From the NCBI RefSeq assembly GCF_010730355.1, contig NZ_AP022576.1:3782001-3846000 (forward strand): 64,000 nucleotides of DNA, in the 5' to 3' direction. The notes below the pieces were generated by a model. It did not search any database. It saw nothing but the letters and a program-made list of their open reading frames with translations, and had not been told where the DNA came from. The stretch comes from Mycobacterium florentinum (lineage in GTDB: Bacteria > Actinomycetota > Actinomycetes > Mycobacteriales > Mycobacteriaceae). Shown here in pieces: positions 15,485-26,751 of this stretch. Numbering within the stretch: the first letter of the stretch is position 1; each line of letters starts with the position of its first letter. The position numbers and the translations under genes were made by a program.

Positions 15485-16647
15485 AGCGCTCCAGGCACAA
15501 GCCGCGGCCGAACTGGCAGACGACCGTGGAATCGCAAGGCCTGGTGTATGGGACGCCCGCGCGTGACGCCAGGGGTCGCGACCGGCCGTACTGGGACGAA
15601 TCCGTCCACTACGAGTTCGAGATGGACGAGATCCTGGCGCTGGAAGCCGATGTCGAACTGCTGCATTCGATGTGCCTGAACGCCGTCGAGCAGGTCGTGC
15701 TGATGGAGCGCTACGCGGAATTCGGCCTGCCGGAATGGAGTTGGCAGCCGATCGCCGAATCGTGGCGCCGCGCCGACCCACATGTGTACGGCCGCTTCGA
15801 CTTACGCTACGACGGGCGCCGGCCCGCGGTGCTGCTCGAGTACAACGCCGATACGCCGACCACGCTACTGGAAGCGGCTATCCTGCAATGGTATTGGCTC
15901 AAGGACTGCTTCCCCGAAGACGACCAGTGGAACTCATTGCATGAACAATTGGTCGACCGCTGGAAGCAGCTGCGGGACCTGCTGCCCAGCGATGAGCTGC
16001 ACTTGAGTTGGTCGGGTGTGGAAGCCACCGGCGAGGACCAGATCACCACCACCTATATGCAGGAAACCGCCGCGGAGGCGGGTTTTCAGACCATCGGACT
16101 GACGATCGAGGACCTCGGCTGGGACTCCGCGCTGGAGCGTTTCGTCGATCTCGAAGAGTCGCAGATTCATGCGGTCTTCAAGCTCTACCCGTGGGAATGG
16201 GTGCTCGACGACGAGTTCGGCAAGCACGTGATCTCCAGCCTGCCGCAGACGGCATGGATCGAACCGCTGTGGAAAACCTTGTTGTCCAACAAGGCAATTC
16301 TGGGCATCTTGTGGGAGATGTATCCGGGCCACCCGAACCTGTTGCCCGCCTACATCGACGACCCGCACGAGCTGACCGAATACGTCCGCAAACCCAAGCT
16401 CGGGCGCGAGGGCGCGAACATCAGCGTCGTCGGCGCCGGCATGCAGACCGCCACCGGCGGCGTCTACGGCGAAGAGGGATACGTCTATCAACTGCTGGAC
16501 CCGCTGCCGGAATTCGACGAAATGCGTCCGGCCCTGGGCGCATGGATCGTCGGCGACACGGCGGCCGGCCTCGGCATCCGCGAGACGGCGGGACTGATCA
16601 CCGACGACGGCGCGGCCTTTGTCCCACACCGGATCCCCCAGAAGTGA
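15481..16647 (+). CDS. glutathionylspermidine-synthase-like ATP-grasp ligase (YgiC/YjfC type)
   Basis: 388 aa, the usual length of YgiC/YjfC, which lack the amidase domain of GspSA. Motifs: RFDLRYDG with LLEYNADTPTTLLEA, FKLYPWEWVLDDEF, EPLWKTLLSNKAIL, and the glycine-rich YVRKPKLGREGANI ATP-binding loop. Members join a carboxylate to an amine using ATP. Mycobacteria make mycothiol rather than glutathione, so the acyl substrate is probably not glutathione; a peptide or protein C-terminus is possible. GTG 15481 overlaps the previous stop. With the DUF350 gene it forms the three-gene set seen in E. coli yjfL-yjfM-yjfC. The facing gene is a putative polyamine enzyme. Confidence 0.85.
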   Translation: MKRSRHKPRPNWQTTVESQGLVYGTPARDARGRDRPYWDESVHYEFEMDEILALEADVELLHSMCLNAVEQVVLMERYAEFGLPEWSWQPIAESWRRADPHVYGRFDLRYDGRRPAVLLEYNADTPTTLLEAAILQWYWLKDCFPEDDQWNSLHEQLVDRWKQLRDLLPSDELHLSWSGVEATGEDQITTTYMQETAAEAGFQTIGLTIEDLGWDSALERFVDLEESQIHAVFKLYPWEWVLDDEFGKHVISSLPQTAWIEPLWKTLLSNKAILGILWEMYPGHPNLLPAYIDDPHELTEYVRKPKLGREGANISVVGAGMQTATGGVYGEEGYVYQLLDPLPEFDEMRPALGAWIVGDTAAGLGIRETAGLITDDGAAFVPHRIPQK

Positions 16648-16679
16648 ACTTCAGAGCAAGTGAACGGAGTTGATCATCG

Positions 16680-17150
16680 ATGACGACAAACATCGTGGCG
16701 CTGAATTCGGGCTATTGGGACCACGGATATTGGGCGGTGCTCGGCCGTGGCGCGGGCGCCATCATCTTGTACGCGATCGTCGGTCTGGTGCTGATGTTGG
16801 TCGGGTTCTACGCCATCGATCTGACCACGCCGGGGCCGCTGCGCAAGATGGTCAACGTCGGAAAGCCGAACGCCATCATCGTGTCCGCGGCGGGCATGGT
16901 GAGCATGGCGTTGATTGTGGTGCTGGCGATCTACTCGTCGTCCGGAAAGCTGGCCGAAGGGCTGGTGGGATCGGCGGTCTTCGGATTGGTGGGCATCATC
17001 GCCCAGGTGGTGATGATGCGGATCGCCACCATGGTGATCGGCATCGACATGGACAACTTGTTCAACGCCGACGAGTTCAACTACGAGGCGTTGATGGTGG
17101 CCGCGTCGCAGGTGGCGCTGGGCGTCGTGGTCGCGGTCGCGATTCTCTGA
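16680..17150 (+). CDS. DUF350 integral membrane protein (YjfL-like)
   Basis: 156 aa from ATG 16680, 32 bp after the ATP-grasp gene. About four TM helices, at roughly residues 18-45 (GAGAIILYAIVGLVLMLVGFYAID), 60-85, 93-115 and 130-155. The middle loop PGPLRKMVNVGKPNAIIVSAA is typical of DUF350. The family co-occurs with YgiB- and YgiC-like genes in other bacteria, which supports a membrane complex or transporter role for this trio. It ends 7 bp from the convergent decarboxylase/synthase fusion. Confidence 0.8.
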   Translation: MTTNIVALNSGYWDHGYWAVLGRGAGAIILYAIVGLVLMLVGFYAIDLTTPGPLRKMVNVGKPNAIIVSAAGMVSMALIVVLAIYSSSGKLAEGLVGSAVFGLVGIIAQVVMMRIATMVIGIDMDNLFNADEFNYEALMVAASQVALGVVVAVAIL

Positions 17151-17157
17151 CGCCGAT

Positions 17158-19074
17158 CTAGCTGGCGCGCAGGCTTTTTGGCGGCACGGTGGCGGATGCC
17201 AGCGTGTCCGCGTCGATGGTGCGGGGGCGGTATGGTAGCGCCGGCAAGCGCGCCGACATCCTCGCGACGGGGTCGTCGCAGGTCTCGGACAGCCCGGAAA
17301 GAAACGCCCACTCGTGTTCGTCGCTGCCGAAATATATTACGCTTGAGAAAGTTTCGCGAAATCGTCGCCATGCCGAGTGCAGCGACTCGTTGCGCCACAG
17401 CGTGGGGCAGCCGGCCTGACCGACAACCACGCGGCCGATATCCCGGCAGCGTCGCAGGAAGTCGATGTCGTAAAGCCGATTGTGCTGGACGGGCTCGACG
17501 CGCTCGTCGGGAAGATCGATCACCACGATGTCGTACGGCGTACAGGCGCCGCCCACGAATTCCCAGCCGTCGCAGTAGTGCATGGCAACCGGCCCGGAAC
17601 CTGTTTCCGCCCTGCGTAGTTCGTCCTCCGTGTAGCCGTAGGGCAGGTGCCGCGCGCACAGCCGGACGGCCTCGCGATCGATGTCGACGTGGTCGACTTG
17701 GGTGGCCCCCGCCGCCACCGCCTGCTGGCTGACCACGCCCTCGCCCGAACCGATCACCAGCACCCGGTTGACCTCGCCGGCCAGTAGCAGCGCCGGCACC
17801 AGCAGCGCTTCGTGATACACGAGCTGGCTGAACTCGGTGCTCTGCCGTTCGCCGTCGCTGAACAACGAGATGCCTTGGTGGGTGCGGCCGATCACCAGGT
17901 TCTGGAACTCGGTGTCGACGTCGCAGACGACCTCGGACAGTTCCCAGATCCGGGTCAGTCCCGGCGCCAGCGGTTCGGCGATCTCCCATCGGTTGTCGGT
18001 AGGCTCATCGAAATATGTTGGCAGTGAGAAGAATCCGTTGAAATTCACCGATGCGTAGCTCGCGGTGTAGGCGCCGGCATCGGCGATCTCGACCCGATCG
18101 CCTGGACTCAGGGTGAGCGGAAGCGGATAGCTTTGGTAGAGCACGTCGTCGCCGTCGCACGTCGGGCCCGCGACGACCGCGTCGCCGACGGGATCGCCAT
18201 CGCGGTCGGTCGCAAGCCGATACCGGATGTACTCGTTCTCGGTCTCGGCGAGACCGCCGTAACGCCCGATGTCCAGGTACACCCAACGCCGCGCATCGGT
18301 TCCGGCACGTACCGCGACCACTTCGCAGCTGATCGTGCCCGCCGTGGCCGCGATCGCCCGCCCGGGTTCTACGGCGAGCCGCGGTGGGCTCGCGCCGAAA
18401 TGGCGGGCCAGTGCGGAGTGGATTGCCTCGGCGACCACGCCGAGGTCCGGTGCGCCGACCGCATACGCCAGCGGGTACCCGCCGCCGACATTGATCGTGT
18501 GCAGATCGCCGACCTCGTCGAAAATCGATGCGGCACAACGAATTCCCAGCTCCCATGCCGCCGGGTCGAGCTGTTGTGAGCCGACATGAAAGCACACGCC
18601 CTCGGTGTATAGTCCCAGCTGCCGGGCGCGCCTCAGCAATCCCGCGGCGGCATCGGGCGCGCAGCCGAACTTGTGCCCGAACGGCGTCACCGACGATGGA
18701 AAGTCCGGTGCGATACGGCATTCCACCGCCGCGCCCGGCGCGTGCTCGGCGATGTCGTCGGCTCCCTGCTCGGTGTCGAACGCGAACCGTCGCACCCCGC
18801 GCTTATACGCCCGGGCGATGTCGGCGGGCTTCTTGACGGTATTCCCGAACGTCAGCAGGCCGCCGTCGATCCCGGCGGATCCGCAGGTGTCGATCTCGCC
18901 GACGGACGCGACGTCGAATGCGGAGCCCTCCGTCGTCAGCAGGCGCAGGATCGGTTCGGCGGGGTTCGCTTTGACCGCGTAGCGGATCTGCGCCTGGGGA
19001 AATGCGGTGCGCAGCGCCCGGAAGTTCTCGCGCACCTGACCGAGATCGATGCTCAGATACGGTGTCTCGGGCAC
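17158..19074 (-). CDS. fused PLP-dependent ornithine-decarboxylase-like / spermidine-synthase-like protein
   Basis: 638 aa from GTG 19074. Residues 1-375 form a fold-III decarboxylase: YAVKANP (PLP Lys35), FHVGSQ, NVGGGYP, VEPGRAI, CDGDDVLY (catalytic Cys/Asp) and AGAYTASYASVNFNGF. Residues ~395-620 are a spermidine-synthase-type methyltransferase fold: SDGERQST, VLVIGSGEGV (weaker than GGGDGG), HVDID and VIDLPDE. The fusion would make putrescine and aminopropylate it. Decarboxylated SAM is needed, but no speD is in the window. It lies 43 bp downstream of the LGFP amidase gene on the same strand and faces the ATP-grasp trio. Specificity (ornithine, lysine or arginine) is unproven. Confidence 0.85.
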   Translation of the reverse strand: MPETPYLSIDLGQVRENFRALRTAFPQAQIRYAVKANPAEPILRLLTTEGSAFDVASVGEIDTCGSAGIDGGLLTFGNTVKKPADIARAYKRGVRRFAFDTEQGADDIAEHAPGAAVECRIAPDFPSSVTPFGHKFGCAPDAAAGLLRRARQLGLYTEGVCFHVGSQQLDPAAWELGIRCAASIFDEVGDLHTINVGGGYPLAYAVGAPDLGVVAEAIHSALARHFGASPPRLAVEPGRAIAATAGTISCEVVAVRAGTDARRWVYLDIGRYGGLAETENEYIRYRLATDRDGDPVGDAVVAGPTCDGDDVLYQSYPLPLTLSPGDRVEIADAGAYTASYASVNFNGFFSLPTYFDEPTDNRWEIAEPLAPGLTRIWELSEVVCDVDTEFQNLVIGRTHQGISLFSDGERQSTEFSQLVYHEALLVPALLLAGEVNRVLVIGSGEGVVSQQAVAAGATQVDHVDIDREAVRLCARHLPYGYTEDELRRAETGSGPVAMHYCDGWEFVGGACTPYDIVVIDLPDERVEPVQHNRLYDIDFLRRCRDIGRVVVGQAGCPTLWRNESLHSAWRRFRETFSSVIYFGSDEHEWAFLSGLSETCDDPVARMSARLPALPYRPRTIDADTLASATVPPKSLRAS

Positions 19075-19117
19075 AGGTCGCAGAGTAGTACGCGCGACGG
19101 TGTGCGCGGGGCGCGGA

Positions 19118-20776
19118 CTAGGCGTCCGGGTGCGTCGGCAGCGAGAAGTGTTCCGGCGGGACGGCCGGGGCGGCGGGCGCCTGTCCGGTGAGCTGGGTAG
19201 TGATGCCGTCCAGGATCTCGTTGACGTCACCGGTGAGGCGGTTGTAGTTCAGCGTTCCGTGCTGGAAGTTCTGCGTGACCTGCAGCGGCTCTTGGATTTC
19301 GGCGCTGGTCGGCAAGCCGAGCGGGCCGCGTTCGTAGCTCTGCGAGGCCCAGGCGTCATAGATCGCTCCGGTGACCGGTTGTGCTCCGGTCACTGGCGAC
19401 CAATACATGGCGCCCTTGGCGAAGGTGGAGTAGCGGGCATCGCCCTCGGCGTTGTCCTCCGGCGAGGTGGGCGCGCCCAGCACGCTGTTCATGCCACCCA
19501 GCTCCTGCCAGTGCTGGTAGATCGCGCCGCCCTGCAGCGCCTTGATCAACTCCTCCGGCGGATCGTTGAAATGGGATGCGATGTCCCGGATTTCGTCCAT
19601 CAGCGCGTAGGCGGCATTGCCCGGGCAGTCGGTGTTGCCGACGTCGCGGTGGGTGAAAATGGTCGGCAGCGTCGCGACGGCGCCGGCCGGATACGTGGTG
19701 TAGTGGCTGCCCGCGGACTCCAATGTCACCGTGCCCTTGGGGTCGACGCCGTCCAGGCTCAGCCGCCAGCCCAGCAGCCGCCCGACCGCGCGAAGCTGAA
19801 GCGGTGTGGGCGGTACGTCGTCGAAGTTGCCGATCATCGCGACACCCCAGGTGTTGCGGTTGAATCCGCCGGTGTGGAAGCCCTCGACGGCCTTGGTGAG
19901 ACCGCCGGCGCCGCCCTCGAACACCTGGCCGTACTTGTCGACCAGGGCGTTGTAGGCGATGTCGCACCAGCCCAGCGTCTTGCTGTGGTACGTGTAGATC
20001 GCCTTGACGATGCCCGCCGATTCGAGTGGGGAGTAGTCGTTGCTGCCCGCGGTGTGATGGATGACGGCCGCACGAATCCCGTTGTCGTACTGCGGACTAC
20101 CGCATCGCAGTGACTCGTCGGCACCCCACTCCTCCCGGCTGATGATGGGGGGAGCCTGGCCGGGCATCACGACTCCGGCCGGTGGTGTCCACTGTGTCTT
20201 GGCCGGCGTCTGCGGCGGGGAGATGAGGATCGCGGAGATGTTCTGACCGAACGGCTGTTCCCGGGAGGCGGGCCGGTAGCCCAGATCGTTGACCGGCGCC
20301 GCGGGCGGTACGCCCACGGTCACCTCGGCGTCGAGCGGGCGGGTCACCGCGATCTGCACGGTGGTCGTGGTGCCGACGAACACCGGATCGGTGCTGCGGG
20401 GTCCCTCGGTCGGTCCGGCCGGCGGGGCCGACTCACCGGCCGGCGGACCGTTGTCCGGCGCCGCGGTCTCGTATTCGGTCTGATACCAGGGTCCCCACGA
20501 ACCGTCGGGGCGTTTGGCCCGCACCCGGGTCGAGGTGCCGGCCAGGTCACCGGTGAGGGCGACCAGAGAAAACGGCGTCTCTTGGCTGACTTCGCGAACC
20601 GTGACGCCGGCGCCGAGTCCGACCAGCGGCCGCTCGGTGAGCTTGGTCTCGCGAGCCGGCGGCGCGGCGCCGCGGGCGCCGTGGTCGCGGGTCAGGTCCG
20701 CGACCGCCGAAACGAGGACCACCGTGGCCGCGATGGCGGTAAGCAACATCGTTGGCGCACGGTGACGAGACGACAC
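19118..20776 (-). CDS. secreted N-acetylmuramoyl-L-alanine amidase / PGRP domain with LGFP repeats (Rv3811-like)
   Basis: 552 aa. The N-terminal hydrophobic segment APTMLLTAIAATVVLVSAV is a signal peptide or anchor. A ~170-residue Pro/Thr-rich region follows, then an amidase_2/PGRP domain with AVIHHTAG, FHTGGFNRNTWGVAMIGNFDD and THRDVGNTDCPG, whose His and Cys form the zinc site. The C-terminal part has LGFP-type repeats (LGAPTSPE, LGLPTSAEI) thought to bind the arabinogalactan layer. A role in peptidoglycan remodelling is likely. Transcribed in the same direction as erp upstream and the decarboxylase fusion downstream. Confidence 0.88.
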   Translation of the reverse strand: MSSRHRAPTMLLTAIAATVVLVSAVADLTRDHGARGAAPPARETKLTERPLVGLGAGVTVREVSQETPFSLVALTGDLAGTSTRVRAKRPDGSWGPWYQTEYETAAPDNGPPAGESAPPAGPTEGPRSTDPVFVGTTTTVQIAVTRPLDAEVTVGVPPAAPVNDLGYRPASREQPFGQNISAILISPPQTPAKTQWTPPAGVVMPGQAPPIISREEWGADESLRCGSPQYDNGIRAAVIHHTAGSNDYSPLESAGIVKAIYTYHSKTLGWCDIAYNALVDKYGQVFEGGAGGLTKAVEGFHTGGFNRNTWGVAMIGNFDDVPPTPLQLRAVGRLLGWRLSLDGVDPKGTVTLESAGSHYTTYPAGAVATLPTIFTHRDVGNTDCPGNAAYALMDEIRDIASHFNDPPEELIKALQGGAIYQHWQELGGMNSVLGAPTSPEDNAEGDARYSTFAKGAMYWSPVTGAQPVTGAIYDAWASQSYERGPLGLPTSAEIQEPLQVTQNFQHGTLNYNRLTGDVNEILDGITTQLTGQAPAAPAVPPEHFSLPTHPDA

Positions 20777-20858
20777 CAGCTGATGTTACGTGTGTTTCTG
20801 GTGTTATTAATGAGGCGACACGAATTTCCGGGTGCCCAAAACCGGGCCCGAACTGTTC

Positions 20859-20894
20859 GACGGCACCGCAGAGCAGTGACTCTGCGGTGCCGTC
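20859..20894 (-). terminator. strong hairpin downstream of erp
   Basis: A perfect 15-bp stem (GACGGCACCGCAGAG / CTCTGCGGTGCCGTC) with a 6-nt loop lies 23 bp beyond the erp stop codon. No U-tract follows, as is common for mycobacterial terminators. Confidence 0.75.
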
Positions 20895-20916
20895 GGGTGA
20901 CAGGACCCCCGAAGTT

Positions 20917-21942
20917 CTAGACGGGAGGCAGTGCCGGGGGAAGCGCTGCCGCCGCACCCGGCAGGGCACCAGCGGCACCCGGCAGGGCCGCCGCGGCATG
21001 CGGCAGGGCCGCAGCCGCACCGGGCAGTGCACCGGCCGCGCCCGGCAGGGCACCGGCGGCACCCGGAAGGGCACCGGCGGCACCCGGAAGGGCACCGGCC
21101 GCACCCGGTAGAGCACCAGCGCCGCCCTGAGCCTGCATGATGGCCGGCATCACGAGGCCCTTGAGCAGGTCGATGGCCTGACCAGCACCGAGTTGGTTGG
21201 CGGCCTGCATCACGTCGTTGACGAGCCCGCCACCGCCGCCGCTGCCGGTGCCACCGCCGATCGGCGAACCGCCGCCCAGCGTCGACGGGTCACCCAGGAT
21301 CGGGTAGGTGCCGTCGACACCCGGGTCCATCGGTGCACTGATCGGCACCTCGCCGGGGGTGCCCAGGCCACCGGGAGTCAGGCCGGCCGGGCTGGTCAGC
21401 CCGGGGTTGGCCAGCGCCGGGTTCAGCCCCGCGCCGGGCATTGTCGGCATACCGGGAGTGGTCGGCGTGCCGGGCACACCGGGCGTCAGCGCACCGGGCG
21501 CGGCACCGGGCGTCAGACCCGGACTGGTGAGACCGGGGGTCAGACCCGGGCTGGTCAGGCCCGGACTCGGCAGACCCGTGGTGCCCAGGCCCGGAGTGCC
21601 CAGACCCGGGCTGGTCAGGCCCGTGGTGCCCAAGCCGGGAGTGCCCAGACCCGGGCTGGTCAGCCCGGTGGTCCCGAGGCCCGTCGTGCCGGTGCCGGTA
21701 CCGCCCAGGGCGGGAATCGGCGGCAGGTTGACCCCGAACTGGGACAGACCCTGAGTCAGCGCACCCACGAGCTCGCCGGGCAGGTCGGTCATGACCGCTG
21801 CCTGCTTGAAATCGTGGTGCTCCACCGGCTTGCTGGTGGCGGTCGATTCATAAACAAGGAAGTAAGCGCAAGGACTCGCCACTGCCAGGGCGGCGACCGC
21901 GCTCATGGCTGTCGAGAGCTTGCGACGGCGTCGGTTCGGCAC
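20917..21942 (-). CDS. erp: exported repetitive protein Erp (PirG)
   Basis: 341 aa. N-terminal signal sequence (KLSTAMSAVAALAVASPCAYFLVY), then the conserved N-terminal domain (DLPGELVGALTQGLSQFGVNLPPIP). A central block of PGLTS/PGLGT pentapeptide-type repeats follows, then a C-terminal domain with YPILGDPS. Erp is a surface/secreted virulence factor of mycobacteria. This copy is longer than the 284-aa M. tuberculosis protein, largely because of an added Ala/Gly/Leu/Pro tail of tandem GAAGALP units after residue ~275. Divergent from glf across 252 bp. Confidence 0.93.
   Translation of the reverse strand: MPNRRRRKLSTAMSAVAALAVASPCAYFLVYESTATSKPVEHHDFKQAAVMTDLPGELVGALTQGLSQFGVNLPPIPALGGTGTGTTGLGTTGLTSPGLGTPGLGTTGLTSPGLGTPGLGTTGLPSPGLTSPGLTPGLTSPGLTPGAAPGALTPGVPGTPTTPGMPTMPGAGLNPALANPGLTSPAGLTPGGLGTPGEVPISAPMDPGVDGTYPILGDPSTLGGGSPIGGGTGSGGGGGLVNDVMQAANQLGAGQAIDLLKGLVMPAIMQAQGGAGALPGAAGALPGAAGALPGAAGALPGAAGALPGAAAALPHAAAALPGAAGALPGAAAALPPALPPV
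20926..21129 (-). repeat. erp: tandem repeat encoding Erp C-terminal (GAAGALP)n tail
   Basis: About eight to nine 21-bp units encode GAAGALP or the variants GAAAALP/HAAAALP at the end of Erp. Units are nearly identical in DNA and thus prone to copy-number change. Confidence 0.85.
21440..21708 (-). repeat. erp: PGLTS-type repeats in Erp
   Basis: Short tandem units encoding TSPGLGTPGLGTTGL and TSPGLTPGL variants. This is the central region that varies between mycobacterial species in this gene. Confidence 0.85.
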
Positions 21943-22065
21943 GGAAGTCTCCTCAATTCATCGGTTGTGTCGGCGGATCCCACCAGTCCGTACCCGGTGG
22001 GAACCACGCAAAGTCGATGGTACGAGTGAGAAAGCTGTTACTAGAGTGGCGATATTGAATCGTGA

Positions 22066-25275
<3,210 letters not shown>

Positions 25276-25283
<8 letters not shown>

Positions 25284-25797
25284 ACCGGCCGTGCCGAGCG
25301 GCGAAGTAGCCGTGATGGTGGCCGTTCAGTCGGCACTGGCTAACCGCCCCGGGGTGTTGGCCACCGCGCGCGGAATGTCGCACTTCGGCGAGCACAGCGT
25401 CGGGTGGCTGATCGTCGAACTGCTGGGCGCCCTGTTGCGGGAGCGCCGCCGCCGGGAATGGTTGGTGGCCGCGGCCGGCACGTTCGGCGCGCACGCGGCC
25501 GCCGTAGTGCTCAAGCGAGTGGTGCGACGCAAACGCCCGCACGATTCGGCGGTCTCGGTCAATGTCGGCACCCCCAGCCAGCTGAGCTTCCCGTCCGCGC
25601 ATGCCACCTCGACGACCGCCGCGGCCATCCTGATGGGCCGGGCCACCGGACTGCCGCTGCCCGCCGTGCTTGTTCCGCCGATGGCGCTGTCCCGGATACT
25701 GCTGGGCGTGCACTATCCCAGCGACGTTGCTTTCGGCGTGGCGCTCGGCGCCGCGGTCGCGCGCCTTGCACTCTGGCTCGATAGAAAGTCGAGATAG
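25276..25797 (+). CDS. PAP2-family phosphatase, candidate decaprenylphosphoryl-5-phosphoribose phosphatase (Rv3807c-like)
   Basis: 173 aa with the three PAP2 motifs: VVRRKRPHD (KX6RP), FPSAHAT (PSGH-like with Ala) and SRILLGVHYPSDV (SRX5HX3D). Several hydrophobic helices make it a membrane enzyme. Located between glfT2 (8-nt overlap) and ubiA, which is the context for removing the 5-phosphate of DPPR to give decaprenylphosphoryl-ribose. This role is proposed for the family member Rv3807c and is inferred here. Confidence 0.85.
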
Positions 25798-25808
25798 GTG
25801 TGGCCGAA

Positions 25809-26720
25809 ATGAGCGAAGACGTGGTGACCGGAAAACCTCCGGCGAACCTGATCACCGGCGTGATCAAGGCCATGCGCCCGCGCCAATGGGTGAAGAACGT
25901 GCTCGTGCTGGCCGCGCCGGTCGCCGCGGCGGGGCACGGGGTCCGGTACGACTACGCCGATGTGCTGACCAAGGCCTCCGTGGCCTTCGTGGTGTTCAGC
26001 CTGGCGGCGTCGGCGATCTACCTGATCAATGACGTCCGCGACGTCGAAGCCGACCGGGAACACCCCACCAAGAGGTTCCGTCCGATCGCGGCCGGCGTGG
26101 TGCCCGAATGGCTGGCCTACGCGCTGGCCGTGGTGCTGGGTGCGGCCTCGCTGGGGATTTCCTTCTGGCTGACGCCGAACCTCGCGGTGGTGATGGGCGT
26201 CTACCTCGCGATGCAGCTGGCCTACTGCTTCGGCCTGAAACACCAAGCGGTGCTGGACATCTGCATCGTGTCGTCGGCGTATCTGCTCCGGGCGATCGCC
26301 GGGGGTGCGGCCACCGACATCCCGCTGTCGCAGTGGTTCCTGCTGATCATGGCGTTCGGGTCGCTGTTCATGGCGGCGGGCAAGCGCTACGCCGAGCTGC
26401 AGCTGGCCGAGCGCACCGGCGCGGCGATCCGCAAGTCGCTGGAAAGCTACACCAGCACCTACCTGCGATTCGTCTGGACGATGTCGGCGACGGCCTTCGT
26501 GATGTGTTACGGGTTATGGGCGTTCGAGCGGGACCGCGGTTCGGGCTCCTGGTACGCGGTGTCGATGGTTCCGCTGACCATTGCGGTGCTGCGCTACGCC
26601 GTTGACGTCGACGGCGGACTGGCCGGCGAGCCCGAAGAAATTGCGCTGCGTGACCGGGTGTTGCAGCTGCTGTTCCTGGCGTGGATCGCGACAGTTGGTG
26701 CCGCCGTTGCCTTCGGCTAG
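25809..26720 (+). CDS. ubiA: decaprenyl-phosphate phosphoribosyltransferase (DPPR synthase)
   Basis: 303 aa, UbiA prenyltransferase superfamily with about nine TM helices. Transfers 5-phosphoribose from PRPP to decaprenyl phosphate, the first committed step to DPA. Metal/PRPP motif NDVRDVEADREHPTK starts at N74, followed by KRFRPIAAG, and YCFGLKHQAVLDI lies in the later helices. ATG 25809 (SEDVVTG) matches the M. tuberculosis N-terminus; GTG 25800 would add three residues. Eleven nt after the phosphatase stop, 31 nt before aftB. Confidence 0.95.
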   Translation: MSEDVVTGKPPANLITGVIKAMRPRQWVKNVLVLAAPVAAAGHGVRYDYADVLTKASVAFVVFSLAASAIYLINDVRDVEADREHPTKRFRPIAAGVVPEWLAYALAVVLGAASLGISFWLTPNLAVVMGVYLAMQLAYCFGLKHQAVLDICIVSSAYLLRAIAGGAATDIPLSQWFLLIMAFGSLFMAAGKRYAELQLAERTGAAIRKSLESYTSTYLRFVWTMSATAFVMCYGLWAFERDRGSGSWYAVSMVPLTIAVLRYAVDVDGGLAGEPEEIALRDRVLQLLFLAWIATVGAAVAFG

Positions 26721-26751
26721 CCCGGGCCTGGAGGCCATCAAGCGCGAGGTG

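Noticed and set aside
21440..21708. Array-like repeats reminiscent of a CRISPR
   Set aside because: Units are 15-45 bp, in frame and coding for Pro/Gly/Leu/Thr within Erp, without unique spacers.
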